From: a virus
Virus record (IMG/VR): IMGVR_UViG_3300009503_000005
Coordinates: 1-49,691 of that record
DNA: 49,691 nt
Strand: one strand, 5' to 3'
The translations under genes were made by a program, and so were the position numbers. Of this stretch, positions 30,761 through 38,770 are shown piece by piece. Below the pieces are notes generated by a model, which saw nothing but the letters and a program-made list of their open reading frames with translations, had not been told where the DNA came from and ran no database searches. The stretch's first letter is position 1. Every line of letters begins with the position of its first letter.

Positions 30761-31258
30761 TCACGCGGTTGCGACGGCGAGCACTGCGAGGCCGACGATA
30801 CCGGCGAGTATGACGGTGTCGGTGTCGATGTTGGCCCCGATGTCGGAGTAGTAGACATCGGAGCCGCCTTCGAGAGGGGGCGCGTCGTCCTCCAGCACAT
30901 CGGCGAGCTTGACATTGGGGTCGATGCCGGTCCACGTTGACACGTTCTGGATGTAGGCTTCGGTGGGGTTTTCTTTGGGCGGGGCGTACTTGGAGATAAA
31001 CTGCGCCAGTGTCATGCCCTTCGAGGCGTCGAGTCGGATCTGGCGCAGCAGGCCCTCGTAGGATTCCTCATAGCTGGGCCACGCTGCCCACTGCCTGCCT
31101 CCAACGGTAACCGGCACGGCTCCGGGCTGTCCCGCCCAGCTCAGATGCCCCACGTTCCACATCCCGTAGCGCGTCACGATCTGCATATTCACGCTGCGGG
31201 GATCAAATGCGCCTTCCTGGCGGATGATGGCGTCAGCGAGTTCACGGATGGATGCCAT
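30761..31258 (-). CDS. Membrane-anchored peptidoglycan hydrolase-like protein
   Basis: 165 residues. RELADAIIRQEGAF (E15), an aromatic mid-section (WAAWPSYEESYEGLLRQIRLD), and KYAPPKENPTEAYIQNVSTWTG follow the pattern of phage transglycosylase or muramidase-like proteins that act on cell-wall glycans. A C-terminal membrane span lies at about 144-163. It may be a lysin or a virion entry enzyme. The promoter is strong and leaderless, separate from the late operon. Confidence 0.78.
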   Translation of the reverse strand: MASIRELADAIIRQEGAFDPRSVNMQIVTRYGMWNVGHLSWAGQPGAVPVTVGGRQWAAWPSYEESYEGLLRQIRLDASKGMTLAQFISKYAPPKENPTEAYIQNVSTWTGIDPNVKLADVLEDDAPPLEGGSDVYYSDIGANIDTDTVILAGIVGLAVLAVATA

Positions 31259-31264
31259 GGGTAC

Positions 31265-31293
31265 ACGATAACGGCAGTGGGGCTGAATGTCAA
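31265..31293 (-). promoter_or_regulatory. Leaderless promoter of the hydrolase-like gene
   Basis: -35 TTGACA (31293-31288), 17-base spacer, -10 TATCGT (31270-31265), six bases to ATG 31258. A second TTGACA (31318-31313) lies in the next copy of a 25-bp repeat. Confidence 0.8.
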
Positions 31294-31340
31294 TAGCGGC
31301 AGTGGGGCTGAATGTCAATAGCGGCAGTGAGGCTGATTGC
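31271..31340. repeat. 25-bp tandem repeat carrying the -35 box
   Basis: The unit GCGGCAGTGGGGCTGAATGT plus CAATA occurs at 31271-31295 and 31296-31320, followed by a partial third copy. Each full copy carries TTGACA on the minus strand. Confidence 0.88.
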
Positions 31341-32118
31341 GAAATGTCACATGGAAATCACGCAGCGGAATTCACTGCGAAATGTCGAATTGAATTTCAA
31401 AACCCAACGTGACATTACAAAGGAAAATTTTGGATTGTTACAATCGTGTTAATTTTCACCCTGAAAATCACGGGAGGGAGGCCAAGGAGCGAGGAAAGGG
31501 GGGATATATAGGGGGGTATGGAGTGAGGATTATGGAGGGTGGGAGCCGTTAGGCGATTCGCGCGCGCACGCGACTCCGCTTGTATAAATTGATACAAGCG
31601 TTATCTGGAGCAAAGAAGGGGCAAGAGGAAAAAGGAGGGAGGGGGACTATAGGGGGAGGGAGGAATATGGAGTTGGGGGATGATTGGGTGGTCAGCAAGG
31701 AGGGGGGAAAACTTGATTTACTCGAGGCCGTTATGGACAGAACTTTTATTTTCCACACGCGTTTTCACTTCCTCTCAAATTTCGCTATTTCTTCATGGCA
31801 CAAAACTTCTCAAGACATTACGCCGGAAATTCAGCGTTGAAATTCACGCTCGCAATTACGACGTAATGTCACGTTGTAACCACACTGCGATAACGCTTAC
31901 CGATATTGTTTTGTCACGTTGAATGTAAATGCTGATATCCGCTGTGGAGATTGATAGCGGACAGCGAACAATGGCGAGGGAAAGTCAATGCTGGAGCCAG
32001 CACTGAATTCTGGAGCCAGCACTGGAGCTGGAATGGGGATCCGGTTATTATGCCACAAAGATACCGACTGATGGAATGGATCTGATTCCAGCGTCAGTAC
32101 TAGTACTGCTATCTGGTA

Positions 32119-32346
32119 CTAGTTTTTATTCTCAGCGCCATCCTTGAACAGCTCGTCCCGCTTCTGCTGCACGGTTTTCACCAAGGACGGAGCGAAGGCG
32201 TTGATAATAGCGCTGGCCGCCAGCAGCGTAGGAACGTAGCGTGGAGGGATAATGCCGGATAAGTTCTGGGGAGTAGTGAGCACGGCGGCTCCCAAACCAA
32301 CTCCCACAATTTGTATGGCTTTCAGAGCATTGTTAAAGTACTTCAT
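32119..32346 (-). CDS. Holin-like small membrane protein
   Basis: 75 residues with two hydrophobic segments (IQIVGVGLGAAVLT and YVPTLLAASAIINAFA) and a charged C-terminus (KRDELFKDGAENKN), the usual shape of phage holins. AGGAG precedes ATG 32346. It is the last gene of the late operon, next to a spanin-like gene. Confidence 0.72.
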   Translation of the reverse strand: MKYFNNALKAIQIVGVGLGAAVLTTPQNLSGIIPPRYVPTLLAASAIINAFAPSLVKTVQQKRDELFKDGAENKN

Positions 32347-32361
32347 AAAGGCTCCTGAGTT

Positions 32362-32700
32362 TCATTCTTGACTACTGTAGCGAGGTTTCGCAGTGGCTTC
32401 CACAATCCGGTCCAGCCTCTCGCGGTAGTACCGGACTTCTTCCCGCAGCAGATTCAGATTGGTGGCCATCCTCTCCTGGTTTTCCGCCATGGATTGTATC
32501 TTGGCCTCCATCCGGGCTTGATTGTCCTTGATGTGGTCCACATCCGCTTTCATTACCATCACTGCCGCGTATAAAGTGACTGCAAACACTAGGGCTTGTA
32601 TGATCACAGACAGATTCACATCGAGCTTGAAGAAAGGCGTCTTGAAGAAGGGTACTCTAGCTGTGAGATCGGGAACGCTCTTGGAATTGAAGCTAACCAT
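32362..32700 (-). CDS. Membrane-anchored coiled-coil protein, spanin-like
   Basis: 112 residues: a short N-terminus, one membrane span (about 30-52) and a long coiled coil (DHIKDNQARMEAKIQSMAEN). It overlaps the end of the gene upstream; AAAGGAAACG lies before ATG 32700. An inner-membrane spanin or a virion-membrane protein are both possible. Confidence 0.72.
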   Translation of the reverse strand: MVSFNSKSVPDLTARVPFFKTPFFKLDVNLSVIIQALVFAVTLYAAVMVMKADVDHIKDNQARMEAKIQSMAENQERMATNLNLLREEVRYYRERLDRIVEATAKPRYSSQE

Positions 32701-33607
32701 CGACGTTTCCTTTACTGAATTCATAGAACCACCCAGCCAGCCCTCCTAAAACATAGCTGCTGCCGACCTGGATAGTGGCCCCATCATTGGGAACGACAAC
32801 TGACAGTCTGACTCGCTGTCTGGATCGTAGCACAATGAGAGCTCGAGATGAGAACGGCATAGTGGGAGATCCGACTTGGTAAAGAATCTGATTCATCCCT
32901 TTCGGATACTGCAGCCCGACACGCAAGCGCCAGTAGATGTCCTTGCTGCCCGGGTAGTAACCAGCGCCGGTATAGTTCCAGTAGTAGCCATTGATCACTC
33001 CATAGTAGCCCTCGGGCACCACGAATTCCACAATAGGGACCTCGCCGTCGCTGGGGTATGGAGTCACAATAGCGCCCTGGCGCAGGAAACTCTTCCTGGT
33101 CTTGTATCTCACTGCCCAGTGCCAATCCTGCGGTGCTGCGCCGAGCCCAGTGAGGCCACCGGCGGGGGAAAGGACATCCAACCGCATTGCGTCAACGAAC
33201 TTCTGTACCTGGTGCAGCTTCTCAGTAACGGCGGCGTCATAGACGTTCGCTTTAGGCATGAATACCAGCGCCTTACCGCCTCCGGAGGGGCTGAGAATGG
33301 ATATCGGAATAGGCGGTGGTGGATCAGCACTGATAGTGCCGTTGTACATCTTCGGCCCAGACTGCACTGTGGAGCTCGAATACAGCGCTGCACTGGTATT
33401 CCATACAATGATCTCCATGAATGCCTGAGTGACTCTAGCATTCACAGTCTGGCCGCTGGAGGCAATCTCATCGTAGACCTGGGTTACTCTCGCATTAGGA
33501 GTCTGACCACTGGAGGCAATCTCATCGTACGCCTGCGTGACTCGCGCATTCGGAGTCTGACCGCTCGATGCGATTTCGTCGTAAGCTTGAGTTACCCGGC
33601 CTGCCAT
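32693..33607 (-). CDS. Shaft-repeat protein with a beta-sandwich C-terminal domain
   Basis: 304 residues. Residues 4-72 are four copies of an 18-residue repeat, RVTQAYDEIASSGQTPNA, a motif common in phage fibre or appendage proteins. A linker leads to a C-terminal domain (about 165-300: VPEGYYGVINGYYWNYTGAG, WRLRVGLQY) that is clearly related to the protein at 36196-36741. I infer a receptor-binding spike or fibre. Confidence 0.8.
   Translation of the reverse strand: MAGRVTQAYDEIASSGQTPNARVTQAYDEIASSGQTPNARVTQVYDEIASSGQTVNARVTQAFMEIIVWNTSAALYSSSTVQSGPKMYNGTISADPPPPIPISILSPSGGGKALVFMPKANVYDAAVTEKLHQVQKFVDAMRLDVLSPAGGLTGLGAAPQDWHWAVRYKTRKSFLRQGAIVTPYPSDGEVPIVEFVVPEGYYGVINGYYWNYTGAGYYPGSKDIYWRLRVGLQYPKGMNQILYQVGSPTMPFSSRALIVLRSRQRVRLSVVVPNDGATIQVGSSYVLGGLAGWFYEFSKGNVDG
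33430..33600. repeat. 54-bp tandem repeat encoding the shaft repeats
   Basis: Three to four copies of a 54-bp unit; the last copies are nearly identical in DNA, so expansion is recent. Confidence 0.88.
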
Positions 33608-33648
33608 AGTTGATTACCAGTGCTCAATATCAGCATTCGCATTCACTG

Positions 33649-34686
33649 TCACACTGTGAGTTTGTAACCGAACTTCGCTGCAGTTGCTTGCGCCGGAGTC
33701 CACGCCGCTGCTGTTTCCGGATTGGTCATCCAGATCTTCTTGTAGACGTAGTATGTGGATGTCAGCGTGTCATCCGCTCCGGAATCATACGCCGTGGTGG
33801 TCGGCTTCACTACCGCTCGCATCGCTCGTGGCCCCGCGTCATCCCTACGGGCGTCATAACAGACTTGGAGAGCGTGAACTGTAGTGCCAATGCTGGGAGC
33901 AGTAAACGTAAACGTGTCCTGCTGTCCCGCAGTGCTGCTGTAAGTGTAGCTGGTGTCACCATTCGCTGGGGTTTCGTTCACCGCAGACCAGTTCGCTGCG
34001 GATCCAGTCACTGCAAACTGCACAGCATCATTGCCAGTGGGAAATTGAGAATAAATCCGGATTTCCGGCAGCATGGGGTCAGTTGGGAGTCCAGTAGCAA
34101 TGATCCAGTTGTCATAGTAGTTGGCATATCCTCCTTCTCCTATAACCCTGACTCTGTCAATTCTGGTGTTGGATGTGTTCTGCGTGTTCCCTGTAAAATC
34201 GAGTACGTTAGTGCCATCGATATTCACTTTCACTCTCCCGTTCGTGGGGTCTACAGTACACATCACGGAAACATGGCACCAGAAACCGTAAGGAGGAATC
34301 ACACTACTAGCGGTGGCTAAAAGAGTTCCGGCATTAGTTCCACGATATGCATAGAGGTTGAATTTACCACTTACGCTCGAGAACTGAGTGGCTATCGTGA
34401 CTTGTATAGTAGATGCTGCATCATCCCAGAATTGAATCACTGCTTGATTAGTTGTGGAATTCGATTGCGAGGCCTGGAAGTTCATCGCTGTGAAGATCGT
34501 GGTGTAAGGAGCTCCGTTTAGTATTGGGCCTAGCCAAGTGCCACTTCCACTCACACTCGCCGATTTTCCATAACCATATACACCAGTCGCTATGTTAAGG
34601 TTGCTGCCAGCTTTCTCAGCAGTGGTATATCTGTCTCCTATAGTATTGTGCTCAAACCCATCCACATGCAAAAACGTAATCGACAT
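33649..34686 (-). CDS. Concanavalin-like virion protein, paralogue A
   Basis: 345 residues. FLHVDGFEHNTIGDRYTTAE starts a lectin-like (LamG/concanavalin-type) beta sandwich of the kind often found in phage virion proteins, followed by a second beta domain. The body is nearly collinear with the next gene (34695-35738): both share YSSTAGQQDTF, RRDDAG and NAKFGYKLT-type endings. GAGGTGAAGT precedes ATG 34686. Likely surface-exposed binding protein. Confidence 0.82.
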   Translation of the reverse strand: MSITFLHVDGFEHNTIGDRYTTAEKAGSNLNIATGVYGYGKSASVSGSGTWLGPILNGAPYTTIFTAMNFQASQSNSTTNQAVIQFWDDAASTIQVTIATQFSSVSGKFNLYAYRGTNAGTLLATASSVIPPYGFWCHVSVMCTVDPTNGRVKVNIDGTNVLDFTGNTQNTSNTRIDRVRVIGEGGYANYYDNWIIATGLPTDPMLPEIRIYSQFPTGNDAVQFAVTGSAANWSAVNETPANGDTSYTYSSTAGQQDTFTFTAPSIGTTVHALQVCYDARRDDAGPRAMRAVVKPTTTAYDSGADDTLTSTYYVYKKIWMTNPETAAAWTPAQATAAKFGYKLTV

Positions 34687-34694
34687 ACTTCACC

Positions 34695-35738
34695 TCATCC
34701 TGTTAGCTTATACCCGAATTTGGCATTCATTGCTTCCGCTGGAGTCCATGGCAGCCCTGTATCCGGGTTAGTTTGCCAAGTATACCCCAGAATCCAGTAG
34801 CGGCTGCTTATTCCCTGACTCGACACGGGAGTATAGGAACTGGAAGCGGGTTTCACTACAGGAACGAATGCCCGACTGCCAGCATCATCTCTACGCAAAT
34901 TCGTATTCACTCTCACTCCCAGCACCGTAGATACAATACTGGGAGCCGTGTGGACAAACGTGTCTTGCTGTCCCGCAGTGCTGCTGTAAGTGTAGCTGGT
35001 ATCATCATTCGGCGGGACTTCATTCACTGAAGCCCAATTCGAAATCGCTCCCGTGACTGAGAATTGTGTAACGTCATCTGAGCTCGGAAACTGAGTATAG
35101 ATCCGAATCTCCGGCAGCGGTGAGTCCGCATTAGGATCTCCAGTAGCAATAACCCAGTTGTCATACACATTGGATTGACCGCTGACTCTGCCGTGAACGC
35201 GTACTCTATCAATTCTGGAGCTCGCTGTGTTGCGAGTATTGCCAGTGAAATCAATCACTGTGCTGGAATTGATGTTGACTTTCACTCTGCCAATGACCTG
35301 GTCAACGAACACCATAACCGAAACATGCGCCCAAGTACCGGACAGTGGCAGATTCGCTGTGGATGTCGCTAGCAGCGTGCCTGCACTGGTGCCCCTTCTG
35401 GCTCTGAGAATCTGCCCGGATGACCCGTCGTACTGAATCGTGATTGTCACCTGACGTGCACCATTGAGCTCATCGTAGAAGGTCACCAGCGCCGCCTCCG
35501 TCGTGTTGTTGGTTCCGGTGCGGTGATGGAATGCTGTGTACAAAGTGGTATAGGGACTGGAGAGCAGAAAGGGGGCTACGTAGCTGTTCTCATCACCTGT
35601 AATCACCAACGCTCGTCCATAGCTCAAGGCAGGATTCGTATTCGTAGTGGAAGTAGTGCCTGCTATTTCGGCAGAAGAATACCTATACCCCAGCGCATCG
35701 TGCTCAAACCCATCTGAGTGCAGGATCGTATACGCCAT
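34695..35738 (-). CDS. Concanavalin-like virion protein, paralogue B
   Basis: 347 residues. LHSDGFEHDALGYRYSSAE and the full-length likeness to paralogue A indicate a tandem duplication followed by divergence. The start ATG 35738 has GAGGTGGAT upstream. Two copies suggest binding to different glycans or different positions on the particle. Confidence 0.82.
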   Translation of the reverse strand: MAYTILHSDGFEHDALGYRYSSAEIAGTTSTTNTNPALSYGRALVITGDENSYVAPFLLSSPYTTLYTAFHHRTGTNNTTEAALVTFYDELNGARQVTITIQYDGSSGQILRARRGTSAGTLLATSTANLPLSGTWAHVSVMVFVDQVIGRVKVNINSSTVIDFTGNTRNTASSRIDRVRVHGRVSGQSNVYDNWVIATGDPNADSPLPEIRIYTQFPSSDDVTQFSVTGAISNWASVNEVPPNDDTSYTYSSTAGQQDTFVHTAPSIVSTVLGVRVNTNLRRDDAGSRAFVPVVKPASSSYTPVSSQGISSRYWILGYTWQTNPDTGLPWTPAEAMNAKFGYKLTG

Positions 35739-35745
35739 ATCCACC

Positions 35746-36183
35746 TCAGATCTTCAGAATCGGAGCGAATACCGTTGTGTAGTCCGGCGGTGAATACCGA
35801 GGCCACTGCACGTTGATCCACTTTGTGCCATCCGGAGTCACAGGAAATCCGGTGTAGGAGTCGATGTAGCACAGCAGCCTGCTAGTGGAAGCCAACCCCG
35901 TATCGTGCCACAGCACCATGGCGCTGCATGGCCCCACTGCTGCAGACACAGCTCCGAAAGTAATATCGTTAGCTCGCAGCTCACCTCCGGTGAACGTCAC
36001 TCCTGACAGTGGAGTTGTAGCTACCGCTGCGATTGCCGCTGGGGGAATATCACTGTAGTATTGATCATTATTAGGATCCGGAGTATAGACTCCCTGTTTC
36101 AGCAGTGACAGCTGAATGGTGTTGCTGACGATGTTGGGGAATGGGTAACTCTCAAGCGCTTTCTTGTAGATGAAGTTCGCCAT
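35746..36183 (-). CDS. Conserved phage virion-type protein (MANxIYKKAL family)
   Basis: 145 residues. MANFIYKKALE, an N-terminal beta region and the C-terminal pattern LWHDTGLASTSRLLCYIDSYTGFPVTPDG match a family seen beside fibre and lectin-like genes in many phages. A minor structural protein is likely. GAGG lies upstream of ATG 36183. Confidence 0.82.
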   Translation of the reverse strand: MANFIYKKALESYPFPNIVSNTIQLSLLKQGVYTPDPNNDQYYSDIPPAAIAAVATTPLSGVTFTGGELRANDITFGAVSAAVGPCSAMVLWHDTGLASTSRLLCYIDSYTGFPVTPDGTKWINVQWPRYSPPDYTTVFAPILKI

Positions 36184-36195
36184 AATGAAACCTCA

Positions 36196-36741
36196 CTACG
36201 CAGTAGGATAGTACCACCCGAAGGCTGCACACCAGATCCTGCCGCCGCTTAGACTGCTGCTAGTGCTGTGGTTCACAATGTATAGCACTCGCTGAGAATC
36301 CTTCAGCAAGATTCCTCCACGGTAGATCTGATAGGGAGTCTCCAGTGTTCCCAATTGCACAGTCACATTGCCTAAATCACGAGCCCATCGTAATCCTACT
36401 CGAATGCGCCAGGTGAGATTCCCACTGCCATTCGTGAATCCGGTTCCAGTATAGCCGTGCGTAATCGATGTGATTACGCCATCGAATCCCTGAGGCACAG
36501 TGAAACTCAGCACCGTAGTGTCAATGCCATTGGCTGCTGGCAACGGTATGGTATTGATAAGCTGGAACGGCTGCGCATTGGACGGCATCACCATGTGTGG
36601 CGGCTGGTAGTAGGAATTCCGCTTCGGAAAACACGCTGTGATGATGCCGCCTTTGGACTGCGCCTCTTGGTACAGGCTACCGATAGCCCATGCCGAGCGG
36701 TCATACTGATTCGGTTGTGGTACGTAATGTTCCTGAATCAT
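36196..36741 (-). CDS. Beta-sandwich protein related to the C-terminal domain of 32693-33607
   Basis: 181 residues. VPQGFDGVITSITHGYTGTG and WRIRVGLRW align with VPEGYYGVINGYYWNYTGAG and WRLRVGLQY of the shaft-repeat protein. The shared fold suggests both occupy equivalent positions, for example a vertex penton/spike base. Ribosome site weak. Confidence 0.8.
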   Translation of the reverse strand: MIQEHYVPQPNQYDRSAWAIGSLYQEAQSKGGIITACFPKRNSYYQPPHMVMPSNAQPFQLINTIPLPAANGIDTTVLSFTVPQGFDGVITSITHGYTGTGFTNGSGNLTWRIRVGLRWARDLGNVTVQLGTLETPYQIYRGGILLKDSQRVLYIVNHSTSSSLSGGRIWCAAFGWYYPTA

Positions 36742-36823
36742 AGCTCGGGCTTCCCTTCCAGCATCCTATCCGATGCTGACTTTAGTTTCGAATCCGATAT
36801 CAATTTCCCCTGCCGGAGCTGAG

Positions 36824-37333
36824 TCACGCTTCCACCTCCTCGTAGGGCTCAGCGCACAGCAGAACGATTCTCCACTGGATGTTGCTTCCAGTTAGGTTGC
36901 ACACCTCGATGTCATAATCACCGGGTGTTGGAAGCGCTCTGGGCTCCGGCAGCAGAATGATTCTGGGCTCATCCGACAGGCTCTGCCTAGCGTAAATCGT
37001 TACTAGGTCCACAAATTCGCTGAATATCTGAAGTCCGCTGTAGCTCTCGGAAATCTGGACTGAGATTTGATTGTTGGCGGTGGTTAGAGCTCCACCACTG
37101 GTATAGATCATCGCCATCAGACCGTACAGCCAGCTCCCGGGCCGGAAGTGTATCTGATACTCCCAGTTCGAGTATGCGGACAGAATCAGATTCTGATCAT
37201 CCGGCAATTGCACCATGTAAGGCCGAAATGCCGCTGCTCTCCGCAGCAGATCCAATTGGCCTAGGCAGAACGTAGTGTAATCCAGCGGTGATTGCAGGTA
37301 GTTGCTATGGTAGGCGAAACCATCAGGAATCAT
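36824..37333 (-). CDS. Beta-rich virion protein of the jelly-roll-like group
   Basis: 169 residues. GSWLYGLMAMIYTSGG, NNQISVQISESYSG and DYDIEVCNLTGSNIQWRIVLL follow the strand order of the neighbouring proteins at 37420 and 38278. The start ATG 37333 has GGGAGA upstream, inside a 52-bp tandem duplication. Confidence 0.78.
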   Translation of the reverse strand: MIPDGFAYHSNYLQSPLDYTTFCLGQLDLLRRAAAFRPYMVQLPDDQNLILSAYSNWEYQIHFRPGSWLYGLMAMIYTSGGALTTANNQISVQISESYSGLQIFSEFVDLVTIYARQSLSDEPRIILLPEPRALPTPGDYDIEVCNLTGSNIQWRIVLLCAEPYEEVEA

Positions 37334-37435
37334 GCTCAATCTCCCTTCTCAATGCTGATATTCGCACTCAGCATGGGATCCTCATGCTCAATCTCCATTC
37401 TCAATGCCGATACCCACTCTCAGCATGGGATCCTC
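37331..37435. repeat. 52-bp tandem duplication at a gene junction
   Basis: 37331-37383 and 37383-37435 are nearly identical. Each copy holds the end of the upstream gene, a Shine-Dalgarno and an ATG. The first-transcribed copy therefore starts a five-codon mini-ORF (MRIPC) ahead of the true start at 37333. Confidence 0.88.
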
Positions 37436-38268
37436 TTAGCGCCATGCAGCACCCAGTTCACCGTGCGTGGGAACGCGCCGAAGCCAGCATTGCCATCAGC
37501 CAGGCTTTTCACTGACACATGGAATACGGACCCCGTGGGGTAGTACACAGGCATAATCGGCCACAGATAGGACCATACCGTGCCGCTGCCAGTGATGATT
37601 CCAATGCGATCAGCAGGAACATAGTTGCTCGCCATGGCCCTGCCGGTCACATCGTACAGGATGTACTCGAAATTGGTTCCCGCAACCGGAGGCGCTCCCA
37701 AGCTCAGCAACTCGAAGTCCACATCCGAAATCTGATACATGAACTCGAAGCTGGCATTACGCAGCGTGGATGTGATGTTGCAAGCGTAAGGTATATTCAT
37801 ACTCGCTGTGATCGTGTACGGAGAATAGTAGTAATTGCGCCCGTACTCATAGCGAGATTGTAGCTCCTGCGCCACGGATCCCTGATACCGCTTCACGCCG
37901 ATGAACAGCAGCTTAGCAGCGCCGTAGGTGCCTCCGGTGCCGTCCGTGAATGTGATGTATCTCCGGTTTACGTTGTAGATGCTGAAGCGGATTTGAGATC
38001 CGATGGGGAATACCAGTTCCGGAATGATCGGGGCATGGTAATCACTGAGTGACGGCAGAGTGCCGATGTCAAAGTTGTTCGGAGTGCGAATAGACACTCC
38101 GCCGCCGGAACTGGCTGCCGCCGCCACATCCGCAATGCCACCTACCGCCCGCAGCCGAAATTCGCTGGGGTCATCGAGTGTGATGGACAGATCGTTGTAG
38201 GTAGTGCCGTCAACAAGCCCGCTGGCGTCGAAAACATAGATGTATGGCAGATCGAAGTAGGTTTCCAT
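37420..38268 (-). CDS. Beta-rich virion protein with two tandem jelly-roll-like domains
   Basis: 282 residues. Two halves (about 25-130 and 160-275) repeat the same pattern: a short strand pair, P-x-x-P-E/V-x-x-P-x-GS-x-I/F, then I-x-V and a final aliphatic G-x-K-R. The single-domain relative is at 38278. Two fused beta sandwiches could form a double jelly-roll type subunit or a spike. GGGAGGCGTC precedes ATG 38268. Confidence 0.8.
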   Translation of the reverse strand: METYFDLPYIYVFDASGLVDGTTYNDLSITLDDPSEFRLRAVGGIADVAAAASSGGGVSIRTPNNFDIGTLPSLSDYHAPIIPELVFPIGSQIRFSIYNVNRRYITFTDGTGGTYGAAKLLFIGVKRYQGSVAQELQSRYEYGRNYYYSPYTITASMNIPYACNITSTLRNASFEFMYQISDVDFELLSLGAPPVAGTNFEYILYDVTGRAMASNYVPADRIGIITGSGTVWSYLWPIMPVYYPTGSVFHVSVKSLADGNAGFGAFPRTVNWVLHGAKRIPC

Positions 38269-38277
38269 GACGCCTCC

Positions 38278-38706
38278 CTAGCGTAGTTTGCCACGGAGAA
38301 CGCCCCATAGCACAACTATGATGTCATTGGCTAGTCCGGAGGTGTCCTGAATCGAGATCGAAATCTTACTCGACTTCGGAAATACCACCTCCGGGAAGAT
38401 GGGAAATGGAACCCTGGATCCGCTGGGATTCACAAATGCCGTATAGTCAATCAGCGTGTTGCTTAACGTGTAACCATTGGCGTCGGTGAATTGAATCCGG
38501 AAACTGCCGGTGTAACTCGGAAACGACACTGCCCGCCAGAGGAAATCGCCCTCGTCCGTGAACTCGCTGGCGCGGTCGCGCAGGAATTCATTCCCAGAGA
38601 GTGAAAATCCGATCTGGTGGATGCGAGGAACATAGACATAGCGGTCTCCGGGAGCCACTTCGCCCCCAAGCCCTCTTAGCACCGGCGTCGCATATGGATT
38701 ATTCAT
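38278..38706 (-). CDS. Single jelly-roll-like virion protein
   Basis: 142 residues. FPIFPEVVFPKSSKISISIQ and IIVVLWGVLRGKLR correspond to the repeat unit of the gene at 37420. It directly follows the candidate major capsid gene, from which it is separated by a strong hairpin. GGAAGGAG lies upstream of ATG 38706. Confidence 0.8.
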   Translation of the reverse strand: MNNPYATPVLRGLGGEVAPGDRYVYVPRIHQIGFSLSGNEFLRDRASEFTDEGDFLWRAVSFPSYTGSFRIQFTDANGYTLSNTLIDYTAFVNPSGSRVPFPIFPEVVFPKSSKISISIQDTSGLANDIIVVLWGVLRGKLR

Positions 38707-38732
38707 TGCACTGCTCCTTCCCGTAAGTGTTG

Positions 38733-38758
38733 TGGGGCATGGGATGCCCCATGCCCCA
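38733..38758 (-). promoter_or_regulatory. Intercistronic hairpin after the candidate capsid gene
   Basis: A perfect 11-bp stem TGGGGCATGGG/CCCATGCCCCA with a four-base loop and no T-run. This is the typical place for an mRNA stabiliser or partial terminator that raises upstream over downstream expression. Confidence 0.75.
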
Positions 38759-38770
38759 GGTTAGCAGCGA

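Larger units (their letters stand above)
31259..32118. other. Long non-coding region, candidate origin or control region
   Basis: No supported gene; the ORFs here lack ribosome sites and normal composition. It holds the promoter repeat, copies of a GACATTAC motif (31411, 31814, inverted at 31861-31870), a 9-bp inverted repeat CGCTTGTAT/ATACAAGCG (31577-31600), a purine-rich stretch with many G-runs (31470-31720), an alternating CG stretch (31559-31572) and AT-rich flanks. It separates the late operon end from the accessory region. These are common features of replication origins, but none is proof. Confidence 0.6.

Noticed and set aside
31415-31922. Several short open frames in the non-coding region
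   Set aside because: No ribosome sites, odd composition from G-runs, and no protein-like pattern.
23807-33600. Tandem repeats (26, 33, 18, 25 and 54 bp) considered as a CRISPR array
   Set aside because: Units are adjacent without unique spacers, several are coding, and there are no cas genes.
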